Both the position numbers and the translations under genes were made by a program. The notes below the pieces were generated by a model, which was not told the origin of the DNA, made no database searches, and was given only the letters and a program-made list of their open reading frames with translations. From contig CAYMAN010000022.1 in NCBI GenBank assembly GCA_964388455.1, positions 1 through 34,678 of the forward strand: a stretch of DNA of 34,678 nucleotides, written 5' to 3'. Below, piece after piece: positions 25,866 through 33,635 of the stretch. How positions within the stretch are numbered: the stretch's first letter is position 1; each line of letters opens with the position of its first letter. This DNA is from JBBRWO01 sp964388455. Lineage in GTDB: Bacteria > Actinomycetota > Coriobacteriia > Anaerosomatales > JAAXUF01.

Positions 25866-25894
25866 TTGTTGTGACGCGAGCGTGATTCTTATAT
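25866..25894 (+). promoter_or_regulatory. promoter candidate for the multiheme cytochrome gene
   Basis: TTGTTG (25866-25871) and TTATAT (25889-25894) are 17 bases apart in a locally AT-rich patch of the 208-base gap before the cytochrome. The leader would be about 70 bases. No clear operator is seen; a TGTGA half-site overlaps the -35 but has no partner. Confidence 0.55.
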
Positions 25895-25972
25895 CTTTCT
25901 TATGACAAGGCGGGGGTGGCGTCTGATCCCCTGTGCGATTTTTCTGCCCGATCGAGCAATTGAGAGGTGCGT

Positions 25973-28042
25973 ATGGCGAAGATCTCCCTCGCCGGATTCA
26001 AGGATCCGGTCCGCCGACCGCGGTACATCATCTGGGCGATTGTTGCCGTCCTGATGATCGCTGGGGTCATGGTTCCGGTATTGGGGGTGACTTCCACCCG
26101 CTGGTTCTGTGCTGAGGCGTGTCACAAGGTACAGGACGACACGATCATCGCGTATCAGCACTCATCGCACTCCAAGATCAGCTGCATGGCCTGCCATATG
26201 CCGGTCAACGCGAACCCCGTCGTCTTCTTGCTTCACAAGGCTGAGGCGCTCGGCGAACTCGCATTGACCGTATCGAACAACTTCGAGTTGCCACTGAACG
26301 CGGAGAGTGAAGTCGCGCTCACCATGACTCCGGACAAGTGTACCCAGTGTCATTCGCTGGAGACGCGAAATGTAACGCCCTCACCAGGCCTCAAGATCAA
26401 TCACGAGGTCCATACCGAGAAGAACGTGAGTTGTCCGCTGTGCCACAACCGCATCGCGCACCGCGAGGACTTCACGCTCACGCTTACGGACCCCGCCACC
26501 GGTGAGCCCAACAAGAAGCACGACGACTTCGGCTCCATGACAGCATGCTTCCGCTGCCACGGACTCGAGGCGGGTTCCCCGGCCCCTGGTACGTGTCTCG
26601 CGTGCCACACCGCGGACTTCGAGCTCAAGCCGCCGAGCCACCTCAAGACCGGCTTTATGGGCGAGCACAGCAAGTTGGCCGATGAGGCTATCGAGCACGT
26701 GGCGGAGACGCTCAAGGAGCGCGGCCTCGAGCCCGTCACACCTGAGAGCAAGAGCGAGTTCCTGAAGGTGCATGACGACGAGCCCGTCGGCGAGGCTCTT
26801 CCGCCCGTCGGTGCCATCAACTACTGCAACACCTGTCACCGCGAGGCGTTCTGCACCGCGTGTCACGGAACCCCGATGCCTCACTCGGCCGCGTTCGCCG
26901 AGCCCAAGGAAGCGAAGGATCCCGCTGGCCACCCGGCTCAGTCCAAGCTCATCCCCAAGAAGTGCGTCATGTGTCACGGCGACAACGCCAAGACCAACTT
27001 CTGCAACGAGTGTCACCACGGAAAGAAGGTCGACTACGAGTACAAGCCGGCCATCCCGTGGGCCAAGCAGCACCCTGCTGCTGTGGCCAAGTCCGGTGTC
27101 AAGTCATGTACCGAGAAGTGCCATACAACCAAGTTCTGTGTCGACTGCCACACCGGCAAGAAGATCGTCCCGGATTCGCACAATGCGAAGACCTGGACCC
27201 GTCCTTCTAAGCCGGCCATGACCAAGTACGGCTCAGCACCTGCGACCGCGTCGGCGCTTCATACCGTTGCCGCGAACAAGTCGATGGAGTCGTGTGAGGT
27301 CTGTCACGGGACCGGTGGCATCAGCGCCAAGTTCTGCAAGTCGTGCCACAAGCTGGAACTCCCGCACACGGCCGACTTCAAGAAGTTCCATGGCCAGACG
27401 GGTCGCAAGAGCCCGGCTGTCTGCCAGAACTGCCACGGTTGGAAGCAGCTGTGCAGTAACTGTCACCACATCGGCTCCTCGACGTCTAAGCCGTGGCTCT
27501 CGGTTCACGGCGGTTCGGTCGCCAAGAGCGGCGCAGCGGGTTGCGTCGAGAAGTGCCACAAGCAGACTGACTGCCAGTCGTGCCACACCAAGCGCAAGGT
27601 CGTTCCCGCGTCTCACAAGACCAAGGTCTTCGTGAAGGCCGCCGGATCGACGCTTGGGGCCCACGCCACGCAGTTCACCAAGGACGGCGCAGTATGCACG
27701 TACTGCCATGCCGGAACGCCTAGCGAGCTTCCCAACTCGACGTTCTGCAAGTCGTGCCACAAGCTGGCGATGCCGCACCCGATCGACGACAGCAAACAGA
27801 AGTTCCCGCACAAGGACGGCTTCCAGAAGAAGACCTACAAGAAGGCCCAGTGCACCAACTGTCACGCGCAGACGTTCTGCGACTCGTGCCACCACGTTGG
27901 TTCTGTGCCTGCGAAGCCATGGGTTCGCTACCACCCGGGCATCGTGAAGAAGAGTGGTGCTCAGGCGTGCTTCGAGTGTCATGAAGAGACCTACTGTTCC
28001 AACTGCCACGTGAATCTCGCGAAGCGCGGACTGCTGAACTAG
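25973..28042 (+). CDS. membrane-anchored 24-heme c-type cytochrome, NapC/NirT-like N-terminus
   Basis: The 689-residue protein begins with a basic tail, one uncleaved membrane helix (about 18-39) and a NapC/NirT-like region with the first two heme sites; the rest should lie outside the membrane. I count 21 CXXCH motifs and three CX3CH motifs (C46-H51, C379-H384, C524-H529), 24 in all. Many extra histidines and HH pairs can serve as distal ligands. The second half consists of repeated six-heme blocks. The likely role is quinol oxidation at the membrane and electron transfer outward to a terminal reductase or solid acceptor; no partner reductase is next to it. The ATG at 25973 is favoured by GAGAGG about five bases upstream over a GTG at 25967. 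A strong hairpin follows the stop. Confidence 0.92.
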   Translation: MAKISLAGFKDPVRRPRYIIWAIVAVLMIAGVMVPVLGVTSTRWFCAEACHKVQDDTIIAYQHSSHSKISCMACHMPVNANPVVFLLHKAEALGELALTVSNNFELPLNAESEVALTMTPDKCTQCHSLETRNVTPSPGLKINHEVHTEKNVSCPLCHNRIAHREDFTLTLTDPATGEPNKKHDDFGSMTACFRCHGLEAGSPAPGTCLACHTADFELKPPSHLKTGFMGEHSKLADEAIEHVAETLKERGLEPVTPESKSEFLKVHDDEPVGEALPPVGAINYCNTCHREAFCTACHGTPMPHSAAFAEPKEAKDPAGHPAQSKLIPKKCVMCHGDNAKTNFCNECHHGKKVDYEYKPAIPWAKQHPAAVAKSGVKSCTEKCHTTKFCVDCHTGKKIVPDSHNAKTWTRPSKPAMTKYGSAPATASALHTVAANKSMESCEVCHGTGGISAKFCKSCHKLELPHTADFKKFHGQTGRKSPAVCQNCHGWKQLCSNCHHIGSSTSKPWLSVHGGSVAKSGAAGCVEKCHKQTDCQSCHTKRKVVPASHKTKVFVKAAGSTLGAHATQFTKDGAVCTYCHAGTPSELPNSTFCKSCHKLAMPHPIDDSKQKFPHKDGFQKKTYKKAQCTNCHAQTFCDSCHHVGSVPAKPWVRYHPGIVKKSGAQACFECHEETYCSNCHVNLAKRGLLN
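27048..28010 (+). repeat. tandem six-heme modules within the cytochrome gene
   Basis: Blocks beginning with PW-x(n)-H(P/G)-x(n)-V-x-KSG start near 27048, 27487 and 27910, a period of about 140-146 codons. The first two contain six heme motifs each in matching order and share a CKSCHKL segment and a CHH(I/V)GS ending. The third is cut short after two hemes. The first two blocks have CX3CH as their first heme. Confidence 0.75.
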
Positions 28043-28070
28043 TAGATCTAAACTCGCATGCGTGACGGAC

Positions 28071-28106
28071 GAGGAGTCCGACCCGGTACCTCGGGTCGGA
28101 CTCCTC
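28071..28106 (+). terminator. strong hairpin after the cytochrome gene
   Basis: GAGGAGTCCGACCC at 28071 pairs perfectly over 14 bases with GGGTCGGACTCCTC ending at 28106 around an eight-base loop. Only a short TCAATT follows, so it may be a terminator or an mRNA 3'-end stabiliser. Confidence 0.7.
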
Positions 28107-28166
28107 TCAATTGCGGTGTCGCACCTGACCACCTGCGGGCCTTCCCCGATTGAGGGAAACCGTTCT

Positions 28167-28195
28167 TTGCGCTCGGCTGCAGGGAGTGTTAGCAT
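28167..28195 (+). promoter_or_regulatory. promoter candidate for tRNA-Pro
   Basis: TTGCGC (28167-28172) and TAGCAT (28190-28195) are spaced by 17 bases, and the tRNA begins 11 bases after the -10 element. Confidence 0.6.
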
Positions 28196-28205
28196 AGCGC
28201 CTCGC

Positions 28206-28282
<77 letters not shown>

Positions 28283-28295
28283 TCCGGACACAGAC

Positions 28296-28321
28296 GGCAG
28301 GCCGCTTCTTTGCGGCCTGCC
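28296..28321 (+). terminator. rho-independent-like terminator after tRNA-Pro
   Basis: GGCAGGCCGC pairs perfectly with GCGGCCTGCC around a TTCTTT loop, 13 bases after the tRNA. A modest T-rich stretch follows (GGCTTTCTT). Confidence 0.75.
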
Positions 28322-28350
28322 GTTCGGCTTTCTTCGAGAGGACTTCCTAG

Positions 28351-29040
28351 GTGCTGCAGTCGATCCTGCATGGACTCGGGTACGGACTGTGCCACCAGTT
28401 GCCGGAGCGCTCGTTCTTCGGCGGGGGGACACAGGTTCCTGTATGCGCACGCGACACGGGGATCTACTTCGGGTTCGTGGTATCACTCATGCTCATCTCA
28501 CTGTTGCACAGGCCAGGTCGACCCAAGCAGTTCCCGGGAGTCGCTGGATTCGTTGCGATAATCCTGATGATCACGGCCATGGGGATCGATGGAGTGAGCT
28601 CGTATGCAGGATTCCGAACCACCACAAACGATCTGAGGCTGATAACAGGCATTCTCGCGGGATTCGCCATGGCCGCGATAGTCGTGCCCATGCTTAACGA
28701 TGAACTGTGGATCCGAGCCACAAACGAACGTGTCCTGTCGCCTCTGTGGCGCCTTCTCGCGTGGCTTGCGGGGGTTCCCGTGGTGTTTGCGGCGGTGCGG
28801 TGGCTCGCACCGTTCCTGGGCGTCCTGTACCCGGTGCTGGTCGCACTCGCTGTTCTTGTCACACTGACCACCGTCAACCTCGTCATCGTCGGACTGTTTC
28901 CGGTCTTCGAACGGCGAGCAACACGACTCCGCGACGCATGGCTTGCGATACTGATCGCGCTCACGCTCTCCGGCGTCGAGATCGCAGCATCTGGGTTGTT
29001 CCGACTAGGTGTCGAGTCCGTCGTCGGCAAGGTAGGATGA
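28351..29040 (+). CDS. DUF2085 family membrane protein
   Basis: The 229-residue protein has about six hydrophobic segments. The DUF2085 signature is at the N-terminus: HGLGYGLCHQLPERSF, then VPVCARDTGIYFG, with three conserved cysteines and a histidine that could bind a metal. The function of the family is unknown. The start is a GTG at 28351 with GAGAGGA eight bases upstream, directly after the tRNA terminator. Downstream lie two small unknown genes on the same strand, with 47 bases to the first. Confidence 0.85.
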   Translation: MLQSILHGLGYGLCHQLPERSFFGGGTQVPVCARDTGIYFGFVVSLMLISLLHRPGRPKQFPGVAGFVAIILMITAMGIDGVSSYAGFRTTTNDLRLITGILAGFAMAAIVVPMLNDELWIRATNERVLSPLWRLLAWLAGVPVVFAAVRWLAPFLGVLYPVLVALAVLVTLTTVNLVIVGLFPVFERRATRLRDAWLAILIALTLSGVEIAASGLFRLGVESVVGKVG

Positions 29041-29087
29041 CACTGGCGGTTGCGACCGCGTAGCTGTCCATGGCAGGGAGGAATCGC

Positions 29088-29327
29088 GTGCACACCAACA
29101 AGGATCGCGTGGCGGTTGTGGCAATCGTCGATGGGTGGAGGGTCGAGGGGCTGATGCACGTGCTTTCGGACACTCGCCTCACGGATTCGCTCAACTCACG
29201 CTCGAAGGACTTCCTCGCACTGACCGATGCCAAGGTGTATGACGTCGGGACAGGCGAGCTTCGTATGGAAACGCCGTACCTGGCGCTCAACCGCACATCG
29301 ATCTGCATGGTGCTGAACGCTCAGTAG
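29088..29327 (+). CDS. small conserved protein (possibly DUF6812 type)
   Basis: The 79-residue product has no signal, membrane helix or cysteine pair. The pattern VDGWRVEGLMHVL, then LTDSLN..SKDFLALTDAKV and a C-terminal strand pair resembles a short beta-rich family that I recall as DUF6812; I could not verify this. I chose the GTG at 29088 because GGGAGGAA lies six bases before it; an ATG at 29070 overlaps that site's upstream side and lacks its own. The function is unknown. Confidence 0.75.
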   Translation: MHTNKDRVAVVAIVDGWRVEGLMHVLSDTRLTDSLNSRSKDFLALTDAKVYDVGTGELRMETPYLALNRTSICMVLNAQ

Positions 29328-29404
29328 GGCGACGGCTGCGGATTCCATCTTGATGTCAGACCTGTTCTGTACCTTCTGCGAACACACGTTCGTTGGAGGT
29401 GCTG

Positions 29405-29794
29405 ATGATGGGAAGCGCGTATCAGAGTGTCAGTGCGGGAGCGATTCTTGACTCCCTCGTCTTAGGGGCCGTTCGCGCTGATGTTCCGCCCTCAGTGGCC
29501 GAGGACATCGCTGAGACCACACTGCGACGACTTGGGCTTGATCGTGGGCGCCTTGCGGGCGCGCATGAACGCCGTCGAATCACGGCTTACTTTCGGGAGG
29601 TCGTTCGCAGACGTACCATGTGCGGCGCAGCGGGTCATCGTGCAGTCGCCCGAGTGATCGCACAGTCAGTGGTGGAGGATCTCCAGGCTACAGGTCGAGA
29701 CGGGCGTTCCGTTTTCGATCATCTCTGGCGTGGCTGGAGTGAGCGAATTCCGCGCGATGTCTTGGAAGAGTACCGCGCGACACTGTGCGGGTAG
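29405..29794 (+). CDS. hypothetical protein, helical
   Basis: The 129-residue protein is Arg- and Ala-rich and predicted to be mostly helical. The segment RRLGLDRGRLAGAHERRR is followed by an R-rich helix, so nucleic acid binding is possible but unproven. I recognise no family. GGAGG is five bases before the ATG at 29405 and eight before an ATG at 29408, so either may be used. The gene converges with the putative lipoprotein gene, with ten bases between stops. The upstream gap contains TGATGTCAGAC at 29351, a motif also found before the exoribonuclease gene. Confidence 0.65.
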   Translation: MMGSAYQSVSAGAILDSLVLGAVRADVPPSVAEDIAETTLRRLGLDRGRLAGAHERRRITAYFREVVRRRTMCGAAGHRAVARVIAQSVVEDLQATGRDGRSVFDHLWRGWSERIPRDVLEEYRATLCG

Positions 29795-29804
29795 TAAGAG
29801 TCTG

Positions 29805-30251
29805 CTAACGACTTCTCGCCAGTATCACCGAACCGTCTTCTCCCAGCACCCACAGCCGCTTCATGTTCAACGTGCCCGTCTTTCGACCGGTCGCCTCGAC
29901 CACAAGAAGAACCGGCTTCCCGTCGAGCGATGCAGACTCGACGTACACCGGAACCGCTCTGGTTTCGGGCGAGAAAGTAGCCGTGAGGAGATTGGCTGCC
30001 TCGGATGCCGATCCGCCCCTCGTGCGCAGAGAAGTAAGCGCGGAGTGGCGCAGTTCGGCTGCCTCGGCTGCCTTGCGGTCGCTGTGGGCCGAGATATCGG
30101 CGATGTCGAGCGTCTTTTCGACGGAAGTCATCGTGTAGCTTGCGCCCTCGTCGACCCACACGAGATCGTCCGCTGTGCACCCTGCTGTAGCCAAGAGCGT
30201 AGTGACAAGCGCCAGTGTCACGATGACGAGCATGCGGTGCGACTGGGCCAC
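29805..30251 (-). CDS. putative lipoprotein, unknown function
   Basis: The 148-residue product starts MAQSHRM, followed by a hydrophobic segment ending LLATAGC-TADD. This looks like a lipoprotein signal with Cys24 as the lipid site, although Thr instead of Leu at -3 makes the lipobox imperfect. The rest is a small alpha/beta domain ending in two strands (LLVVEATGR, KRLWVLGEDGSVILARSR). I chose the GTG at 30251 because CGGAGG lies six bases upstream; a longer reading to 30299 adds a tail that spoils the signal peptide. It is divergent from the exoribonuclease gene. Confidence 0.75.
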   Translation of the reverse strand: MAQSHRMLVIVTLALVTTLLATAGCTADDLVWVDEGASYTMTSVEKTLDIADISAHSDRKAAEAAELRHSALTSLRTRGGSASEAANLLTATFSPETRAVPVYVESASLDGKPVLLVVEATGRKTGTLNMKRLWVLGEDGSVILARSR

Positions 30252-30343
30252 GATGAACCTCCGAGATTGGGTACTGCCATAGTACCGCGATGTGCTCACA
30301 AGTTGGTGTCGTGAGGATCGCGTGTGCGCAGCGCGGTGAGTAA

Positions 30344-30357
30344 GTCTGATGTCAGAC
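30344..30357. promoter_or_regulatory. perfect inverted repeat upstream of the yhaM-like gene
   Basis: GTCTGA and TCAGAC flank a TG centre, 50 bases before the start codon. One arm with its flank (TGATGTCAGAC) recurs at 29351-29361. It could be an operator for an unidentified dimeric regulator. Confidence 0.4.
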
Positions 30358-30406
30358 GCGATTGCTAGGCTGTCAGTAGGACATATGGGACAGCAGGGAG
30401 ATCGCG

Positions 30407-31411
30407 ATGAAGACGCAGTACATAGCTGAGCTTGCCGAGGGTGCGCGTGTCGATGCGCAGTTCGTCCTTCAGGTCAAAGAGATGCGCTCGACGCGTAGCG
30501 GTGAGGCGTTCCTGTCACTGGGGCTTGCCGACAAGTCGGGAAGGATGCCGGCGGTCTTCTTCCGACCGTCTACCGAGGCCACTGCGATTCCGGTCGGCTC
30601 CGTGGTTCGTGCCCGAGGCATCGTTACCTCGTTTCGAGGCACCAAGCGCATCTCGGTGGACTCGCTTGCTCCGGCGCAAACCTGGGAGTCTCAGGACTTC
30701 ATCGCTTCCGGACCGCGCTCGAGTGAGGAGTTGGTTGACGAACTGCGTGCGCTCGTCGCGTCGGTGTCGGATCCTGATCTCAGAGCTGTTCTGCGTACGA
30801 TCTTCTCGGATCGTGATTTCTTCACCCGGTTTGTTCGATGCCCTGGTGCGCAGTCGTATCACCATGCCTATGTCGGCGGACTCCTAGAGCATACGGTCAG
30901 CGTGGCAACGATGGCACGCTCAATGGCGGGGCAGTATCCCGGCATGGAGATCGACCTCTTGGTTTCCGCCGCACTTCTCCACGACATCGGTAAGTGCGAT
31001 GAGCTGTCCTTTGAGACTTCCATCGAATACACCGACGCCGGCCGCCTGTTGGGGCATGTCGTGCTCGGCGTACGGCGCGTTCACGACGCTGTGGTCAAGC
31101 AGCGCGCGCCTAAGTCGGTCGATCGACTAATGCGCCTGGAGCACGCGATCCTGTCGCATCATGGCGAACTGGAGTGGGGGTCACCCAAGCGCCCCTCGAC
31201 TCTCGAGGCGCTACTGCTGCATCATGTCGACAATCTGGATGCCAAAGCGGCCGGGTTCTGCGCGTTGCTCGGCGGCGCCATGAGAGCCGACGAAGTGTGG
31301 ACTGATTCGTCGAACCTCTTCCGCCGCCCTCTCTACGCTCCGCGGGCGATGGAGGACGACCGATCGTTTCAAGTGGACGAGGATGCACAGCATTCTCGGC
31401 TAAGCGCCTAG
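30407..31411 (+). CDS. YhaM-type 3'-5' exoribonuclease (OB fold plus HD domain)
   Basis: The 334-residue protein pairs an N-terminal OB-fold nucleic-acid-binding domain (about 10-95) with an HD phosphohydrolase domain (about 145-300). Metal-binding features are YHHAYVGGLLEHT, H192-D193 in ALLHDIGK, GRLLGHVVLG, LSHHGELEWGSPKRP and LHHVDNLDAK, as in YhaM/CBF1. These enzymes trim RNA and DNA 3' ends with divalent metal. The ATG at 30407 has GGGAG upstream. The methylthioadenosine phosphorylase gene follows after 96 bases. The fold and family are secure; the substrate is inferred from the family. Confidence 0.9.
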   Translation: MKTQYIAELAEGARVDAQFVLQVKEMRSTRSGEAFLSLGLADKSGRMPAVFFRPSTEATAIPVGSVVRARGIVTSFRGTKRISVDSLAPAQTWESQDFIASGPRSSEELVDELRALVASVSDPDLRAVLRTIFSDRDFFTRFVRCPGAQSYHHAYVGGLLEHTVSVATMARSMAGQYPGMEIDLLVSAALLHDIGKCDELSFETSIEYTDAGRLLGHVVLGVRRVHDAVVKQRAPKSVDRLMRLEHAILSHHGELEWGSPKRPSTLEALLLHHVDNLDAKAAGFCALLGGAMRADEVWTDSSNLFRRPLYAPRAMEDDRSFQVDEDAQHSRLSA

Positions 31412-31507
31412 GGCGTGTGTGGGGAGTTTGGGGAATGCTCTAGAATCGAGGTCGACCCAAAGTCCGCACGCAAGACCGGCAACCCCAACGTCACGAGGAG
31501 ATACACG

Positions 31508-32305
31508 ATGTCCAACGTTCCGCAGGCCGAGATCGGCGTCTTCGGAGGCAGCGGTTTCTACGAACTGCTCGATAACCCGCGAGAGCACAAGATGAACACG
31601 CCGTTCGGCGCGCCGTCTTCACCGGTGATGATCGGTGAGATCGGCGGTCGTTCGGTCGCGTTTCTTCCGCGACACGGCAAGGACCATTCCCTGCCGCCGC
31701 ACATGATCAACTACCGGGCGAACGTCTGGGCGATGAAGCAGCTCGGAGTCGGTCGTATCATCGGGCCGAACGCGTGCGGCTCATTGCAGGCGGATGTCGT
31801 CCCGGGCGACTTCGTCATCTGCGACCAGTTCGTCGACCGTACGTGGGGACGCAAAGACACGTTCTACGACGGTCCCATCACGACGCACGTCTCCTCGGCG
31901 GATCCCTACTGTCAGACCATGCGCGAGATCGCCGTGGCCGAGGCGGCCAAGCTGGGAATCAAGGCGCATCCCAAGGGCACGGTCGTGGTTATCCAGGGGC
32001 CGCGATTCTCGACGCGTGCCGAGTCGAAATGGTTCGCCTCCCAAGGGTGGGAGGTCATCAACATGACGCAGTACCCCGAGTGTTATCTCGCTCGTGAGCT
32101 TGAGATCTGCTACGTGAACATCTCGCTGATCACGGACCACGACGCTGGTGCGGAAGGCGCCGAGCCGGTCAGCAACGAAGAGGTCGTGCGCGTGTTCAAC
32201 GAGAACAACAGCAGGGTGAAGAGCCTGATTCACTCGATGATTCCTGCGATGCCCGAGGTACGTGAGTGCTCGTGCGCTCACGCGCTTGACGGTGCGGCCT
32301 TCTAG
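31508..32305 (+). CDS. mtnP: S-methyl-5'-thioadenosine phosphorylase
   Basis: This enzyme splits methylthioadenosine with phosphate into adenine and methylthioribose-1-phosphate, in methionine and adenine salvage. The 265-residue product has the PNP/UDP family II hallmarks: IGVFGGSGFYELL, the phosphate-site segment LPRHGKDHSLPPHMINYRAN, GPNACGSL, and VINMTQYPECYLARE, typical of MTAP. I chose the ATG at 31508 because AGGAG lies seven bases upstream. The frame extends upstream to 31415 but has no ribosome site there. TAGAAT at 31441 may be a -10 element. Specificity for methylthioinosine or inosine cannot be excluded. Confidence 0.92.
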   Translation: MSNVPQAEIGVFGGSGFYELLDNPREHKMNTPFGAPSSPVMIGEIGGRSVAFLPRHGKDHSLPPHMINYRANVWAMKQLGVGRIIGPNACGSLQADVVPGDFVICDQFVDRTWGRKDTFYDGPITTHVSSADPYCQTMREIAVAEAAKLGIKAHPKGTVVVIQGPRFSTRAESKWFASQGWEVINMTQYPECYLARELEICYVNISLITDHDAGAEGAEPVSNEEVVRVFNENNSRVKSLIHSMIPAMPEVRECSCAHALDGAAF

Positions 32306-32333
32306 TTTCGCACCGGCACCACGGGATTCTCTC

Positions 32334-32374
32334 AGTAAGGCGGCACTCCCAAGCGCACAGGGTGCCGCCTTACT
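32334..32374 (+). terminator. hairpin between mtnP and rex
   Basis: AGTAAGGCGGCAC (32334-32346) pairs perfectly over 13 bases with GTGCCGCCTTACT (32362-32374) across a 15-base loop. The following bases are GTTGCC, so termination without a proper U-tract is uncertain. Confidence 0.65.
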
Positions 32375-32438
32375 GTTGCCCGCTCATGCCACAGTCGTTA
32401 CGCTGTTCATGGATCTTCCGGCAAAGATCGGGGTCGTC

Positions 32439-33095
32439 ATGGGTGTCGCTGAACACCAAACTCGTATACCCCAGGGCGTCGTTGAACGTCTTCCGCTCTA
32501 TCTGAACGCAATCCTGCACCTTCGCGATGGAGGGCATCAGACGGCGTCCTCGGCGAAGATATCTGAGCTTACTGACGTGAATGCGGCGCAGATCAGACGT
32601 GACTTCGCCTATTTCGGTCAGTTCGGAAAGCGTGGCGTCGGATACGACATCCCGCTGCTGATCGATCGCATACAGCGCATTCTGGGTTCCGACCACGTGC
32701 AGAGACTGGCGATTGTCGGCGCCGGAAACCTCGGGTCGGCGATCGCACAGTACGACGGGCTCCGTGCGCGTGGATTCGTGGTTGCCGCGCTCTTTGACAG
32801 CGACCGTCGCAAGGTGGGAACCCGCGTCGGCGATCTGATCGTTCGCGATATCGTTGAACTGGAGCGAGTCGTCGGTGAGCAGACGATCCTCTTCGGGGTA
32901 ATCGCGGTTCCGCCCGAAGCCGCTCAGGCTGTCGCGGATCGCTTCTCGGCAGCGGGGATCCGCGTCATCGTCAACTACTCGACCGCTTACGTGGCGGTAC
33001 CCGACACCGTGACCCTGCACAACACCGACCCCGTCCGAGAGTTACTGCACACGCTCTATTATCTGTCCCGCACTGAAGGCGTAGCGGGCGTTTGA
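32439..33095 (+). CDS. rex: Rex redox-sensing transcriptional repressor
   Basis: Rex binds DNA when the NADH/NAD+ ratio is low and releases it when NADH rises, controlling fermentation and respiration genes. The 218-residue product has the winged-helix domain (RIPQGVVERLPLYL, then AAQIRRDFAYFGQFGKRGVGYD). The Rossmann domain follows with G94-A-G-N-L-G99, and the C-terminal swapped helix carries ELLHTLYYLSR. I chose the ATG at 32439 because it leaves the usual eight residues before the IP motif and has GGGG upstream; an ATG at 32409 is possible. I found no clear Rex operator in the gap upstream. The tatA gene follows after 78 bases. Confidence 0.93.
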   Translation: MGVAEHQTRIPQGVVERLPLYLNAILHLRDGGHQTASSAKISELTDVNAAQIRRDFAYFGQFGKRGVGYDIPLLIDRIQRILGSDHVQRLAIVGAGNLGSAIAQYDGLRARGFVVAALFDSDRRKVGTRVGDLIVRDIVELERVVGEQTILFGVIAVPPEAAQAVADRFSAAGIRVIVNYSTAYVAVPDTVTLHNTDPVRELLHTLYYLSRTEGVAGV

Positions 33096-33173
33096 TACTG
33101 GTGGTACGCTAATCGCTGGTCATTCGCGGCTGACCGGTATCAGCCGTTCCCGACGTGCACGGAGGCAACAGTG

Positions 33174-33464
33174 ATGATTTCGTCCCCAGTTCTGGCAATT
33201 GCGGTTCCGTTTCTCGGCGGTGTTGGCGCACCGGAGTTGATCATTATTCTCGTGATCATCCTGATTCTGTTCGGCCCGAAGCGTCTGCCTCAGCTCGGTA
33301 AGTCCCTCGGCAAGACCATGAAGGCGATTCGCGAGGGTGCTGAAGGCAAGCTTGCAGAAGACGATGACGATGACGACGCTTCAGTCTCTGCGCCCTCCAA
33401 GAAGAGCGACGCAGATGCAGAGGCCAAGGTCGAGTCCAAGAAGAAGGACAGCGCCGAGGTCTAG
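33174..33464 (+). CDS. tatA: Sec-independent protein translocase TatA
   Basis: TatA forms the pore-like part of the twin-arginine pathway that exports folded proteins. The 96-residue product has a short outside N-terminus, a membrane helix with PELIIILVIILILFGPKRLP near 22-41, the amphipathic helix (LGKSLGKTMKAIREG), and a highly charged tail with six aspartates in a row and many lysines. GGAGG is eight bases before the ATG at 33174; a GTG at 33171 is also possible. The extra hydrophobic residues before the usual start (ISSPVLAIAVPF) are slightly longer than typical. tatC is not in the window. Confidence 0.92.
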   Translation: MISSPVLAIAVPFLGGVGAPELIIILVIILILFGPKRLPQLGKSLGKTMKAIREGAEGKLAEDDDDDDASVSAPSKKSDADAEAKVESKKKDSAEV

Positions 33465-33506
33465 AGCACGTCATTCTCGGCTCGGAGCGGCGGTCGAACG
33501 TCGTTC

Positions 33507-33534
33507 TTGTGTCGCGACTGCATTCGTATATACT
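33507..33534 (+). promoter_or_regulatory. promoter candidate for greA-lysS
   Basis: TTGTGT (33507-33512) and TATACT (33529-33534) are spaced by 16 bases in the tatA-greA gap. Transcription would start near 33541, leaving a leader of about 95 bases. Confidence 0.6.
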
Positions 33535-33551
33535 TTCGTGGACATTCCGAC

Positions 33552-33579
33552 GGGCTGCCTGTTTCGCGCAGGGCAGCCC
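33552..33579 (+). other. hairpin in the greA leader
   Basis: GGGCTGCC pairs with GGCAGCCC around a TGTTTCGCGCAG loop, about ten bases after the predicted transcription start and 56 bases before the greA start. It may attenuate transcription or be a tatA terminator, but has no U-tract. Confidence 0.5.
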
Positions 33580-33635
33580 CTCGCATTACGCGGACCCCGC
33601 TGACGTGCGCGGGCACCTATCTCAGGAGTCGTCCT

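Noticed and set aside
25869..25886. CRP/FNR- or Rex-like operator before the cytochrome gene
   Set aside because: The TGTGA half-site is followed by a direct, not inverted, GTGA copy, so no dimer site is formed.
27233..28195. Long minus-strand frame opposite the cytochrome, running over the tRNA upstream region
   Set aside because: It is an antisense shadow of a GC-rich gene and has no recognisable domain.
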